64,000 nucleotides of DNA, taken from the NCBI RefSeq assembly GCF_000770675.1, contig NZ_AVBG01000015.1, forward strand, positions 17,283 to 81,282, given 5' to 3'. This document shows, piece by piece, positions 7,548 to 16,479 of this stretch (its first letter is position 1; each line of letters opens with the position of its first letter). Origin of the DNA: Pontibacillus chungwhensis BH030062 (GTDB lineage Bacteria > Bacillota > Bacilli > Bacillales > BH030062). A model generated the notes under the pieces. It had not been told where the DNA came from and made no database searches. It saw only the letters and a list, made by a program, of their open reading frames with translations. Both the position numbers and the translations under genes were made by a program.

Positions 7548-10500
7548 ATGAGCCAGAACCATTCAAATGGTCCAGATAGATCCCCGCTTCGCAAATGGTG
7601 GGAAGACGGAAAGATCCAAAAATATTTCCGTATCTCTTATGATGTAATCTGGAACATCGTTTTATTCTTCCTCATTGTAGGTGTGATTGGCGTGTTCTTT
7701 GCTGCCGGGCTAGGTGCCGGTTATTTCGCCTCGCTCGTCAAAGATGAACCAATCCGTGCTAAAGCCGAAATGCAAAAAGACATTTACAATTATGAAGAAA
7801 CGTCAGAATTGTACTTTGCCGGAGACACATACTTAGGAAAGATTCAGTCTGATTTATATCGCGAAGAAGTGCCGCTCGACCAAGTATCTGATCATGTGGT
7901 CAATGCTGTCATCGCCACTGAAGACGCGAATTTCGAGACACATGATGGAGTTGTACCTAAAGCTATAATCCGTGCGATCTTCCAAGAAGTAACGAACGCA
8001 AACGTTAAAACAGGTGGTAGTACACTCACCCAACAGTTAATAAAAAATCAAATTTTAACAGACACCGTTTCATTCGAACGTAAAGCGAAAGAAATTCTAC
8101 TCGCATTACGATTGGAACGATTCTTCGAAAAAGAAGAAATCTTAGAAGCGTATCTGAATGTTGTCCCATTCGGTCGAAACGCCGGAGGAAGAAACGTTGC
8201 AGGAATTGAAACTGCTGCCCAAGGTATATTTGGAGTGAGCGCCAAAGAATTAAACCTTCCTCAAGCAGCCTATATTGCAGGTATGCCACAAAGTCCTTAT
8301 ATGTATACCCCTTTTACAAATACAGGGGAAGTTAAATCTGAAGCAGGGCTCGCCCCAGGAATTGATCGAATGAGAACGGTTCTTCAACGTATGTTAGAAG
8401 CCGAAATGATTACACAAGCTGAATACGATAAAGCAATCAATTACGACATTGCTTCGAACTTTACAGAACCAGAACCTTCACCAGTGCAATCATATCCTTA
8501 TATCGCATTTGAAGTTGAAGAAAGAGCCACTGATATTCTCCAAGGTATCCTAGCTGAACAAGATGGGTATACAAAAGAAGATCTGGCTAACAGTGAATCA
8601 CTGCAACAAGAATATGCTACACTAGCAGATCGAACATTAGTGCAAAATGGCTTGAAAGTTCATACGACTATTGATAAACCGATTTACGACAAAATGCAAG
8701 AACTACACAAGAATTATAACCATTACGGGCCTGTGCGATCTTGGGAAGTAACAGACAAGGAAACAGGCAAAGTGAAAACGATTAAAGAGCCCGTTCAAGT
8801 CGGTGGAATGTTAATAGAAAATAAAACCGGGAAAATCATCAGCTTTATCGGCGGACGTGATTTTGACCTGGAAAACCTCAATCATGCTACCGATGCGAAA
8901 CGTTCAAACGGAAGTACAATGAAACCATTGCTAGTATACGCTCCGGCTATAGACCTAGGACAAGCTAACCCAGGTTCTGTAGTAGCTGATATAGAAACAG
9001 TTTTTGCGGGAGGATATACTCCTGGTAACTATGGTGGCAGGTTCCATGGCCTCACTTCTATAAGACGAGCATTAGCCATGTCATATAACGTACCAGCAGT
9101 AAAAACATATGCTGATATCAGAAACCAAAACCCAGCATCCTATTTAGACAAGATGGGCTTTACGACACTATTAGAAGAAGATAAAACTAACTTATCCACT
9201 TCTCTCGGCAGTCTTCTTGAGGGTGTAACCGTAGAAGAGAATACGAATGCTTTCGCCACTTTCGCCAATAACGGTAAGTTTGTAGATGCTTACATGATTG
9301 ATAAGATTGAAACTAAAGACGGAGAAGTGTTGTATGAACATAAACCTGAACCCGTTGATGTATTTAGTGAACAAGCATCTTATTTAACCGTTGACATGAT
9401 GAGAGATGTTTTAGATTACGGTACAGCCCAATACGCAGGGGATCGCTTAAAGTATCCAGGTGTAGACTGGGCCGGTAAAACAGGTACTTCTCAAGATGTA
9501 CACGACACTTGGTTTGTCGCGACAAACCCAAATGTAACAATGGGGATGTGGATGGGCTATGACACACCTAGCACATTAAGAAACTGCGGCAACTGTAGCC
9601 TAGGATACAGCAACCGTAACGTAAAACTATGGACGGATATTGTAAACGCAGCCTCAGATCTAAATCCAGACTTAATGGTTCCTAAAGAAAGTTTCAAACA
9701 ACCATCTGGTATTGTCAGACAGTCATACTGCGCGGCTTCAGGATTGCTTCCATCTCAGCTTTGTTCTGAAATGGGACTTGTCAGCAGTGACATTTATTAT
9801 GCTAAATACGCTCCAACCAAACGAGACGACAGTTTAATCGCGACTGGTTATGTTGAAATTGGAAATAAAGCCTATGTAGCAGGTGATTCAACACCACCTG
9901 AATTTACAAACGAAGGCGTCTTCTTTAACCCAGAGTACATTGAACGTAACAACTATGACCGATTATCAAGCTTAGATCAACTCGTACCAAACAATAGCCA
10001 GTGGGCAAGCGTCCGCGTTCCATCTACAGATAAGGTTCCTAATGATGGACAGGCTCCAGCTGCTCCAGGTTCTGTATCAGCTAGCGGAGGCGTCTTAAAC
10101 TGGTCACCTTCTGGAAGCAGGGATGTTGTTGGCTACCGCATCTATCGCGCCCCAGCACCAGGAGCAGGCTTCCAACTAATAGGGAATTCAGCAACAAATA
10201 GCCTTGGCATATCTGGTAAGGGTGTTTATGTCGTAAGAGCGGTGGATTACTTTGGAATGGAATCTGGAGCATCGCAAGCATATGAATACGGAGATTTCAC
10301 CCCAGACCCACCACCGAGTGATCAAGGTCAAGACCCTGGCAACAATAATGGCAATAACAATAACAACAACAATAACAATAATGGCAACAACAATGGCAAT
10401 AACAATGGCAATAACAATAACGGTAACAATGATAATGATAACGATGGCAATAACGATAACAATAACAATGATAACAACAATGGTTCAGACGATAACAACT

Positions 10501-10670
10501 CAGACAACGATGACAACGATGACAATTCATCCGGCGGAACTGAAAACGGGGGCTCATCAGGCGATGATAACTCCGGTTCAACCGGTGGTTCCGGTTCCGG
10601 AGGATCTGGAGACACAGATAACTCTGGTGGCGACTCATCAACCGATGACGAATCTTCTTCAGAAGGATAA
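7548..10670 (+). CDS. Class A penicillin-binding protein (bifunctional transglycosylase/transpeptidase)
   Basis: 1040 residues from the ATG at 7548, chosen because AGGAGG sits 7 nt upstream. Order: short cytoplasmic part, one membrane span (about 34-64), GT51 transglycosylase with EDANFETHDG near residue 124 and TGGSTLTQQLIKN, then transpeptidase with active-site SxxK in NGSTMKP (about 454), SYN near 510 and KTGTS near 643. A fibronectin type III-like domain follows (about 833-914, DVVGYRIYRAP). The last 110 residues are low complexity, first Asn/Gly, then Asp/Asn/Ser/Gly. It polymerises and crosslinks peptidoglycan outside the membrane. B. subtilis PonA also ends in an Asn-rich tail, but ponA usually sits beside recU, so this is called only as class A PBP. 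Confidence 0.95.
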   Translation: MSQNHSNGPDRSPLRKWWEDGKIQKYFRISYDVIWNIVLFFLIVGVIGVFFAAGLGAGYFASLVKDEPIRAKAEMQKDIYNYEETSELYFAGDTYLGKIQSDLYREEVPLDQVSDHVVNAVIATEDANFETHDGVVPKAIIRAIFQEVTNANVKTGGSTLTQQLIKNQILTDTVSFERKAKEILLALRLERFFEKEEILEAYLNVVPFGRNAGGRNVAGIETAAQGIFGVSAKELNLPQAAYIAGMPQSPYMYTPFTNTGEVKSEAGLAPGIDRMRTVLQRMLEAEMITQAEYDKAINYDIASNFTEPEPSPVQSYPYIAFEVEERATDILQGILAEQDGYTKEDLANSESLQQEYATLADRTLVQNGLKVHTTIDKPIYDKMQELHKNYNHYGPVRSWEVTDKETGKVKTIKEPVQVGGMLIENKTGKIISFIGGRDFDLENLNHATDAKRSNGSTMKPLLVYAPAIDLGQANPGSVVADIETVFAGGYTPGNYGGRFHGLTSIRRALAMSYNVPAVKTYADIRNQNPASYLDKMGFTTLLEEDKTNLSTSLGSLLEGVTVEENTNAFATFANNGKFVDAYMIDKIETKDGEVLYEHKPEPVDVFSEQASYLTVDMMRDVLDYGTAQYAGDRLKYPGVDWAGKTGTSQDVHDTWFVATNPNVTMGMWMGYDTPSTLRNCGNCSLGYSNRNVKLWTDIVNAASDLNPDLMVPKESFKQPSGIVRQSYCAASGLLPSQLCSEMGLVSSDIYYAKYAPTKRDDSLIATGYVEIGNKAYVAGDSTPPEFTNEGVFFNPEYIERNNYDRLSSLDQLVPNNSQWASVRVPSTDKVPNDGQAPAAPGSVSASGGVLNWSPSGSRDVVGYRIYRAPAPGAGFQLIGNSATNSLGISGKGVYVVRAVDYFGMESGASQAYEYGDFTPDPPPSDQGQDPGNNNGNNNNNNNNNNGNNNGNNNGNNNNGNNDNDNDGNNDNNNNDNNNGSDDNNSDNDDNDDNSSGGTENGGSSGDDNSGSTGGSGSGGSGDTDNSGGDSSTDDESSSEG
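10341..10535 (+). repeat. AAC/AAT/GAT trinucleotide tract coding the PBP tail
   Basis: A run of in-frame AAC, AAT, GGC and GAT codons encodes an Asn-rich and then Asp/Asn-rich tail. The synonymous mixture of AAC and AAT shows it is an old protein-level repeat and not a fresh slippage tract. It leaves other frames open by chance on both strands. Confidence 0.9.
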
Positions 10671-10679
10671 TTTCTAAAA

Positions 10680-10724
10680 GGCTATCCCAAGAGTCTACTC
10701 AGGCTCTTAGGGATAGTCTTTTTT
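10680..10724 (+). terminator. Terminator of the PBP gene
   Basis: CTATCCCAAGAG (10682-10693) pairs with CTCTTAGGGATAG (10704-10716, one bulged A), followed by six T residues. Confidence 0.9.
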
Positions 10725-10779
10725 ATATTAGCGCCCTTATCCGGAAAATTCTAACCTGCTTTACAAGCGGAATGGTCCA

Positions 10780-10845
10780 TTATGGTAAAAGGCGACAAGG
10801 CTTTCTCGGGGACTACTTTTCGTTCTATCATGGCAAAAGGAAATC
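10780..10845 (+). repeat. Possible decayed relic of the ACTCGCTTTCC palindromic element
   Basis: GGCTTTCTCGGGGACTAC at about 10799-10816 matches GGCTTGCTCGGGGACAAC of the element at 32.5 kb with two differences. Sequence inside it no longer matches the core well (CTTTTCGTTCT for CTCGCTTTCCT). Copies of ATGGTAAAAGG/ATGGCAAAAGG flank it. No pairing 3' arm is left. It fills most of the gap between the PBP terminator and acuA. Confidence 0.4.
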
Positions 10846-10916
10846 TTCTGTCCTCCCCTTGAATACTTAGATTCAACATATTACCGCTCAGGGATTTTTT
10901 TCAGTGAGATTTGCTG

Positions 10917-10922
10917 TATAAT
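10917..10922 (+). promoter_or_regulatory. Candidate -10 of the acuABC operon
   Basis: TATAAT lies 37 nt before the acuA start. The -35 region is T-rich with no clear TTGACA. I see no good cre site here, although acuABC of B. subtilis is CcpA-linked. Confidence 0.4.
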
Positions 10923-10958
10923 AGATAACAAATATAGGTAACTTTAGGTGGTGGAGGC

Positions 10959-11612
10959 ATGAAACATACAAAAGAATATCATTCCCAAGAGATTGAAACG
11001 AAAACCGGAACGATTACAGTTGAAGGGCCTCTCCCTTCAGAGGAACTAGCAAACTATCATTTTCACGAAGGGCTTAAAGCCTTCAGGCCGGCCCCAAAAC
11101 AATTCGAAGCTGTTAAGAAGATTGCCGATTTTGAAGAAGGCAGAATTCTCATTGCCAGAACTTCAGATACCATTGTAGGTTATGTTACCTACCTCTACCC
11201 TGACCCATTAGAAAGATGGTCGAAGTTTGAGATGAAGGATCTCCTTGAACTTGGCGCTATAGAAGTCATTCAAGATTACAGGGGATATGGTATTGGCTCA
11301 TGGCTACTAAAGGTGTCTATGATGGACGATGAAATGGAAGACTTCATCGTCATATCAACAGAATATTACTGGCACTGGGACCTTTCTGGAACAGGGTTGA
11401 ACATTTGGAATTATCGAAATGTCATGGAACGAATGATGGGAGCTGGCGGATTAACCCCATACCCCACAGATGATCCAGAGATCGTCTCACATCCTGCCAA
11501 CTGTTTAATGGCTCGCATTGGAAGTCGAGTACCTCAAGCTTCAATCGATCAATTTGAGGAATTGAGGTTCTTAACGAGACGAAGTTATCGCGCGAATCGA
11601 GGAGGTCTGTAA
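10959..11612 (+). CDS. acuA: Protein lysine acetyltransferase AcuA (GNAT)
   Basis: 217 residues, close to B. subtilis AcuA (about 210). The GNAT core spans roughly residues 60-150, with the acetyl-CoA loop in VIQDYRGYGIGSWLL (R/Q-x-x-G-x-G/A pattern) and a preceding beta strand with RILIARTSDTIVGYVTYLY. Known: AcuA acetylates an active-site lysine of acetyl-CoA synthetase AcsA and turns it off, and AcuC reverses this. It is the first gene of acuABC; acuB begins one base after its stop. The ribosome site is GGTGGTGGAGGC. acsA is not in the window. Confidence 0.95.
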   Translation: MKHTKEYHSQEIETKTGTITVEGPLPSEELANYHFHEGLKAFRPAPKQFEAVKKIADFEEGRILIARTSDTIVGYVTYLYPDPLERWSKFEMKDLLELGAIEVIQDYRGYGIGSWLLKVSMMDDEMEDFIVISTEYYWHWDLSGTGLNIWNYRNVMERMMGAGGLTPYPTDDPEIVSHPANCLMARIGSRVPQASIDQFEELRFLTRRSYRANRGGL

Positions 11613-12260
11613 ATGCTAGTAGAAGAGGTTATGAAAACAGAAGTTATATCACTAAAAGCTGATGAAACAATTGAAACCGCTTTAAAACTATTGAATGACC
11701 ATCATATCCGCCACATTCCTATTGTGGATGAACATAACCACGTTATTGGAATAGTGTCTGATCGGGATGTACGGGACGCTAGTCCGTCTGTTTTTCAAGT
11801 CGAGCAAGATAAGGAGGCTCTGCAGAATAAGTTAGAATCTATTATGAGTTCTCCAGTCATAACCGCTCACCCTTTAGACTTTGTTGAAGAAATTGCGAGT
11901 ATCTTTTATGAGCATGAAATTGCTTGTGTTCCTGTCACAAAAGCAAACAAACTTGTTGGAATTATCACAGAGAAGGACATGCTATATACAATGATTCAAC
12001 TTACAGGGGTAACCGTTCAAAGCTCTCAAATTGAAATTAAGGTGATTGATAAACCAGGAATTTTACCTGAGGTAACAGCTGTACTTGGCAAACGCAAGAC
12101 AAATATAACGTCTGTTCTCATCTATCCTTATCAGCCAGATTCAACTTATAAAGTTCTTGTGTTCCGTCTTCAGACAATGAATCCCATGCCTGTTATTGAA
12201 GATTTAAAGCGAGCAGGGTATGACGTATTATGGCCAAACATGCCGGGGATGGAACAATGA
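11613..12260 (+). CDS. acuB: AcuB, CBS-pair plus ACT domain protein
   Basis: 215 residues. Two CBS domains (about 1-60 and 70-130: MKTEVISLKADETIETAL, SSPVITAHPLDFVEEIA) bind adenine nucleotides in this family, and an ACT domain follows (about 140-210, EIKVIDKPGILPEVTAVLG), the usual small-ligand sensing fold. Known: AcuB belongs to the acetoin/acetate utilisation operon and its exact role is unsettled; nucleotide sensing that adjusts AcuA/AcuC is a reasonable inference. The start directly follows the acuA stop, and the 3' end overlaps acuC by 4 bases (ATGA), so translation is probably coupled. Confidence 0.95.
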   Translation: MLVEEVMKTEVISLKADETIETALKLLNDHHIRHIPIVDEHNHVIGIVSDRDVRDASPSVFQVEQDKEALQNKLESIMSSPVITAHPLDFVEEIASIFYEHEIACVPVTKANKLVGIITEKDMLYTMIQLTGVTVQSSQIEIKVIDKPGILPEVTAVLGKRKTNITSVLIYPYQPDSTYKVLVFRLQTMNPMPVIEDLKRAGYDVLWPNMPGMEQ

Positions 12261-13426
12261 CGTGCAAGGCAGCCTTTGTCTATTCAGAAGATTTTAGGAC
12301 CTACCGCTTTAGAGATGATCATCCTTTTAACCAATTAAGAGTCACCCTAGCTTATGAACTTCTTAAAAGCATTGGCAACATCACGGACGAAGATCTTATA
12401 TCCCCAAGGATGGCAACAGAGGAAGAACTTCTCCTGGTGCATGAGAAGCCGTATGTTGATGCCATCAAAAAAGCGAGCACAGGAAAGCTTAGTGAAGAGG
12501 AAGGGTATGAATTTGGAGTAGGTACTGAGGATACCCCAATGTTTAATGGAATGCACGAAGCGTCTTCCCTACTCGTAGGCGGAACATTATCAGCAGTTGA
12601 TGCGGTGCTTCAGAATAAAGTTGAACACGCCCTGAACCTAGGCGGCGGCTTACATCATGGGTTCCAGCGCAAGGCATCTGGTTTCTGCATTTACAATGAT
12701 GGTGCAGTGGCAATTCAGTATATCCGAGAACATTACCAAGCTAAAGTCTTGTATATAGATACAGATGCTCATCACGGAGATGGTGTGCAGTGGGCATTTT
12801 ACGATGACCCAAATGTATGTACATTGTCCGTACATGAAACGGGTCGTTACCTCTTCCCTGGGACAGGAAATGTAAATGAGCGCGGCATTAAAGAAGGCTA
12901 TGGGTACAGTTTTAATATCCCCGTAGATGCCTTTACAGAAGACGATTCTTTTATGCACGTTTATGAAACCGCATTCAGAGAAGTGACGGAATATTTTCAG
13001 CCTGATGTGATTATTACGCAAAATGGTGCAGATGCCCATGTGTTAGATCCATTAACGCACCTTTGTTGTACCTCCAAGCTGTACGAGTTTATACCGAAGC
13101 TAGCTCATAAACTAGCACACGAGTACTGTAATGGAAAATGGATTGCTTTGGGAGGGGGAGGATATGACATTTGGAGAGTGGTTCCCCGGGCTTGGGCACA
13201 GATCTGGAATGTAATGGCTCACGACACCCCAGCTGAGGGTGACATACCCAAGGAGTGGTTGGATAAATGGCAACCTAAAGCACCGGTAGAGCTACCTAGC
13301 TCATGGAGCGACCAGCAAGGCTTGTATAAAGAGATACCTAGAAAAGCCGAGATTACAGAGAAAAATGAAAAAGTTTTGGAGAAAGCCATGCAGTTCATCC
13401 AGCTAAAACATAATCTCCCTAAGTAA
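12257..13426 (+). CDS. acuC: Protein deacetylase AcuC (class I/II HDAC fold)
   Basis: I start it at the ATG overlapping the acuB stop (ATGA), giving MTCKAAFVYSEDF and 389 residues; the frame runs 9 codons further upstream inside acuB. Arginase/HDAC fold with zinc and charge-relay motifs: GGGLHHGFQ, YIDTDAHHGDGVQ and ITQNGADAHVLDP carry the Asp and His ligands, and ALGGGGYD is the conserved glycine loop. Known: AcuC removes the acetyl group that AcuA places on acetyl-CoA synthetase, reactivating it. It is the last gene of acuABC and converges on motS through a shared terminator. Confidence 0.96.
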   Translation: MTCKAAFVYSEDFRTYRFRDDHPFNQLRVTLAYELLKSIGNITDEDLISPRMATEEELLLVHEKPYVDAIKKASTGKLSEEEGYEFGVGTEDTPMFNGMHEASSLLVGGTLSAVDAVLQNKVEHALNLGGGLHHGFQRKASGFCIYNDGAVAIQYIREHYQAKVLYIDTDAHHGDGVQWAFYDDPNVCTLSVHETGRYLFPGTGNVNERGIKEGYGYSFNIPVDAFTEDDSFMHVYETAFREVTEYFQPDVIITQNGADAHVLDPLTHLCCTSKLYEFIPKLAHKLAHEYCNGKWIALGGGGYDIWRVVPRAWAQIWNVMAHDTPAEGDIPKEWLDKWQPKAPVELPSSWSDQQGLYKEIPRKAEITEKNEKVLEKAMQFIQLKHNLPK

Positions 13427-13472
13427 AATAGGTCTTCACTTCATGAAAAAATGAATTGACACCAAAAATAAA

Positions 13473-13516
13473 AGAAGAGTGTTTCAATGCCACTTAGGCC
13501 ATTGTAACACTCTTCT
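13473..13516. terminator. Bidirectional terminator between acuC and motS
   Basis: AGAAGAGTGTT (13473-13483) pairs with AACACTCTTCT (13506-13516), extended inward by CAATG/CATTG after one T-T mismatch. A-rich and T-rich flanks suit both directions. Confidence 0.85.
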
Positions 13517-13530
13517 TTATGTACAGATGA

Positions 13531-14328
13531 TCAAGGAGATGTAACTCCTTCTTGCGCTTTGTAACTTGGGTCTAGAATGACGATTTCAACACGACGGTTT
13601 TTCTGCCAATTTTCTACTGAATCATTTGGAACAAGGGGACGAGTATCTCCGTAACCTACTGCTGTAAAACGAGCTGAGTCTACTGCTGTTTCCTGAGCTA
13701 AATAACGAATAACACCACTTGCCCTTGCTGCTGATAGCTCCCAATTCGAAGGAAAACGATAGTTAGATATAGGACGATCATCCGTATGACCTTCCACTTT
13801 TACATAGTTAGGAATATTATTTAAGAGCTGACCAACTTTTTTAAGAAAAGGTTGCCCCGTTGGAATGATCTCAGCTTCAGCCGTATTAAATAATACCTGC
13901 TCTTGCAAGGTAAGAACCACACCTCGCTCTGTTCGATTTGCTGTAATCTTTTCTGTCAAATCATTGTTTTCAAGAAACGTTTCCACCTCTGTTACAAGCT
14001 TGTTTAACGAGTCTTTCGTATCTGCAGCGCCGGTTTCCTTATCCTTTTTTACATCTTCGTTTTCCTCTGATTCAAACTTACTTATATCTTGTTGGTTATC
14101 ATCCTTTTCATCAGCTGGGTGCTCTGACTCAACAATGGATGGGTTGAAATCAAAGATGGCTCGACTTCTGAACGACTCTGCTACAGCTTCAAATTTTTCT
14201 TTATCGATTTGTGACATGGAAAAAAGCAAGATGAAAAAAACAAGAATCAATGTCATTAAATCAGAGAATGTGACCATCCACTTTGGAGCGCCTTTTTCTT
14301 GTACACGCTCTTTTCGTTTAAGCTTCAT
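13531..14328 (-). CDS. motS: Flagellar stator subunit MotS (Na+-driven MotB type)
   Basis: 265 residues from the ATG at 14328, chosen for GGAGGGAG 7 nt upstream and because homologues begin here (MKLKRKERVQEKGAPKW). One membrane span contains the ion-binding Asp23 in FSDLMTLILVFFILLFS. The LILVFFILLF pattern is that of Na+-type MotS, in contrast to the LLLALFIVLF of H+ MotB. The C-terminal half is an OmpA-like peptidoglycan-binding domain (VEGHTDDRPISNYRFPSNW, then LSAARA and GYGDTRP). A charged linker (about 60-120) lies between. It overlaps motP by 11 bases and is coupled to it. With MotP it forms the Na+ channel that turns the flagellar motor. Confidence 0.95.
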   Translation of the reverse strand: MKLKRKERVQEKGAPKWMVTFSDLMTLILVFFILLFSMSQIDKEKFEAVAESFRSRAIFDFNPSIVESEHPADEKDDNQQDISKFESEENEDVKKDKETGAADTKDSLNKLVTEVETFLENNDLTEKITANRTERGVVLTLQEQVLFNTAEAEIIPTGQPFLKKVGQLLNNIPNYVKVEGHTDDRPISNYRFPSNWELSAARASGVIRYLAQETAVDSARFTAVGYGDTRPLVPNDSVENWQKNRRVEIVILDPSYKAQEGVTSP

Positions 14329-15145
14329 TCGGTGCTCCCTCCATGACGTCTTCTTCAGTCGGCTCTTCCTCCTGACGTTGACGCTCATCTCCAGAAAGGA
14401 AAGCACTTAACTTTTCTTCTAGAATTTTTGGATTTTGCCCCGATTGTACTCCGATGACACCTTCTATGGTAACTTGTTTTATAAAGATTTCTTGATCTGT
14501 TTTGTTTGCTAATTTCCCGGCCATAGGCGAGAACACAAGGTTGGCAAGAACTGATCCGTAAAACGTTGTTAACAAGGCGATCGCCATATTTGGCCCAAGC
14601 GTGGTTGGGTCTGTTAGATTCTTAAGCATAAGAACCAATCCAATTAAAGTACCGATCATTCCCCAAGCTGGTGCATATTCTGCAGCCTTTTCGATAATTG
14701 CACGGCCTCGTCTGTGCCTTTCTTCAATAGCTGAAACTTCAGCATTCATAATATCGTTTATAACTTCTGGTTCAATACCATCTACAGCAAGAAGGATACC
14801 CTTTTTAATAAACGGGTCTTCAACTTCTTCTAATTCTGATTCTAATGCCAAAAGGCCTTCACGACGCGCCCTTTCTGATAGACGTACGAACAAATCGATC
14901 AGCCCTGACAAATTCTGCTCATTTGTCTGGAAAGATTCTTTTAATACCTTTCCTGTCAGCTTAATCTCGTCCAACGTAAAGTTTATCAAGAGCGCAGCCG
15001 CAAGGCCACCAAGCACAATAATCATTGAGGAAATCTGAATAAAGGACACAACGTCCCCCACTCCCCCAGTGGTAAAGATCCCTACAAAGATCATTGTAAT
15101 TCCTATGAATATGCCAATTGGAGTTAATAAATCATTTCGTTTCAT
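14318..15145 (-). CDS. motP: Flagellar stator subunit MotP (Na+-driven MotA type)
   Basis: 275 residues from the ATG at 15145 (MKRNDLLTPIGIFIG), preceded by AGGGAGAGAG. The frame is open 26 codons further upstream, but that part runs towards ccpA and lacks a ribosome site. Four membrane spans: about 5-25, 33-53, 155-175 and 185-210 (WGMIGTLIGLVLMLKNL). The cytoplasmic loop between spans 2 and 3 holds conserved charges (RLSERARREGLLALE) that contact FliG. The C-terminus is acidic. The order ccpA-motP-motS is typical of Bacillus; the 52-nt gap to ccpA suggests read-through from ccpA. Confidence 0.95.
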   Translation of the reverse strand: MKRNDLLTPIGIFIGITMIFVGIFTTGGVGDVVSFIQISSMIIVLGGLAAALLINFTLDEIKLTGKVLKESFQTNEQNLSGLIDLFVRLSERARREGLLALESELEEVEDPFIKKGILLAVDGIEPEVINDIMNAEVSAIEERHRRGRAIIEKAAEYAPAWGMIGTLIGLVLMLKNLTDPTTLGPNMAIALLTTFYGSVLANLVFSPMAGKLANKTDQEIFIKQVTIEGVIGVQSGQNPKILEEKLSAFLSGDERQRQEEEPTEEDVMEGAPNEA

Positions 15146-15197
15146 TGTCTCTCTCCCTAATATAAAACCTAATGATCTATTTTCTATATCGACATAT

Positions 15198-16196
15198 TTA
15201 TGATTTTGTTGAGTTTCTTTCAATATTTCGGTGTGGAAGAATTACATTTTGTTCTTCGACTTTTTCGTTATTCATATATTTCGTTAATAGACGCATCGAC
15301 ACAGCCCCAATATCATACATGGGTTGTACTACGGTCGATAGTGTCGGACGAACCATTGTTGCTAATCGTGTATTATCAAATCCAAAGACTTCTACATCCT
15401 CAGGCACGCGAAGTCCTTTATCTTGAGCACCATGAATGACACCAAGCGCCATTTCATCAGATGCTACGAACACGGCACTTGGGCGCTCTTCCATGTTAAT
15501 CAGTTGATCAAGAGCTTCAATACCACTATCGTACGTGTAATCGCCGCGAATGACATAACGATCTCCATAAGATTTACCTTGTTCTTCAATTGCGCGGTAG
15601 TAACCTGACAGTTTCTGATCGTTGATATTCGTTTCGAGCGGACCTGAGATGAAGGCTACATGCTCATTACCTTTACCGAATAACGTTTTAGTAGCTTCAT
15701 AAGATGCTTCTTCATAATTAATATTAACAGAAGGAACAGAATGGGTTTCATCTACAGTAGCTGCTAGCACCACTGGGACTGACGCATTTTGGAACTCTCT
15801 TACGTGGTCTTCTGTGATTTTTCCACCCATAAACACAAGTCCGTCTACTTGCTTTCCTAACATTGAGTTAATGAGGTGAATTTCTTTCTCTTTATTTTGA
15901 TCTGAGTTGCTTAAGATGATGTTATAGTTATACATCGTTGCAATATCCTCAATACCTCTAGCTAATTCAGCAAAGAAAATGCTTGAAATATCTGGGATGA
16001 TTACACCAACTGTAGTTGTCTTTTTACTAGCTAAGCCTCGAGCCACCGCATTCGGGCGATACCCTAATCGCTCAATCGCATCTAAAACTTTCTTCCTTGT
16101 GGCAGGTTTCACATTTGGATTTCCATTGACCACACGCGAAACCGTAGCCATGGATACATTGGCTTCTCGTGCCACATCGTATATTGTTACATTCAT
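15198..16196 (-). CDS. ccpA: Catabolite control protein A
   Basis: 332 residues, LacI/GalR family. The N-terminal HTH ([19 protein letters not shown]) and hinge helix ([12 protein letters not shown]) precede the two-lobed periplasmic-binding-protein-like core ([20 protein letters not shown]). Known: with HPr-Ser46-P, CcpA binds cre sites and represses or activates carbon genes. The ribosome site GAGGAGG is 8 nt upstream of the ATG. Downstream is motPS; upstream is aroA, separated by a terminator, and ccpA has its own promoter. Three candidate cre sites elsewhere in the window (33.4, 37.7, 38.55 kb) are likely targets. Confidence 0.97.
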   Translation of the reverse strand: MNVTIYDVAREANVSMATVSRVVNGNPNVKPATRKKVLDAIERLGYRPNAVARGLASKKTTTVGVIIPDISSIFFAELARGIEDIATMYNYNIILSNSDQNKEKEIHLINSMLGKQVDGLVFMGGKITEDHVREFQNASVPVVLAATVDETHSVPSVNINYEEASYEATKTLFGKGNEHVAFISGPLETNINDQKLSGYYRAIEEQGKSYGDRYVIRGDYTYDSGIEALDQLINMEERPSAVFVASDEMALGVIHGAQDKGLRVPEDVEVFGFDNTRLATMVRPTLSTVVQPMYDIGAVSMRLLTKYMNNEKVEEQNVILPHRNIERNSTKS

Positions 16197-16257
16197 TTCT
16201 TATAACCTCCTCAAAGTTACGCCTCTATCTTTATTTCCCTCATTCTCTCTCTTCATT

Positions 16258-16286
16258 ATCATACGACACTGCTAATGAGAGCGCAA
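16258..16286 (-). promoter_or_regulatory. Sigma-A promoter of ccpA
   Basis: TTGCGC (16281-16286) and TATGAT (16258-16263) on the minus strand, 17 nt apart, give a start near 16251 and a leader of about 55 nt. The rest of the ccpA-aroA gap (16287-16408) shows nothing else clear. Confidence 0.65.
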
Positions 16287-16401
16287 TAAATCGACCATAT
16301 TCATGCTTTTATATGCAGTATTCACCATTTATTTAGAAACAACTCATATGTACAGAAGAGTTATAGTAAATAGTGGACATTTTAAACATAATTTCTTACA
16401 G

Positions 16402-16432
16402 AAAAAGAATACGCCAACAAATTGTTGGCGTA
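16402..16432 (-). terminator. Terminator of aroA
   Basis: An 11-bp inverted repeat TACGCCAACAA/TTGTTGGCGTA (16410-16420, 16422-16432), followed on the minus strand by TTCTTTTTC. It separates aroA from ccpA. Confidence 0.85.
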
Positions 16433-16479
16433 CTTTTCCTCTTTAAAATATAGATTAAATTGTCTATTTATGCAAGAAT

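Noticed and set aside
10252..10677. 141-codon open frame, rich in Met/Thr/Ile, within the PBP tail
   Set aside because: It is the +1 shadow of the AAC/AAT/GAT repeat; no ribosome site and no independent support. Minus-strand frames there (10297-10641, 10328-10615) are shadows as well.
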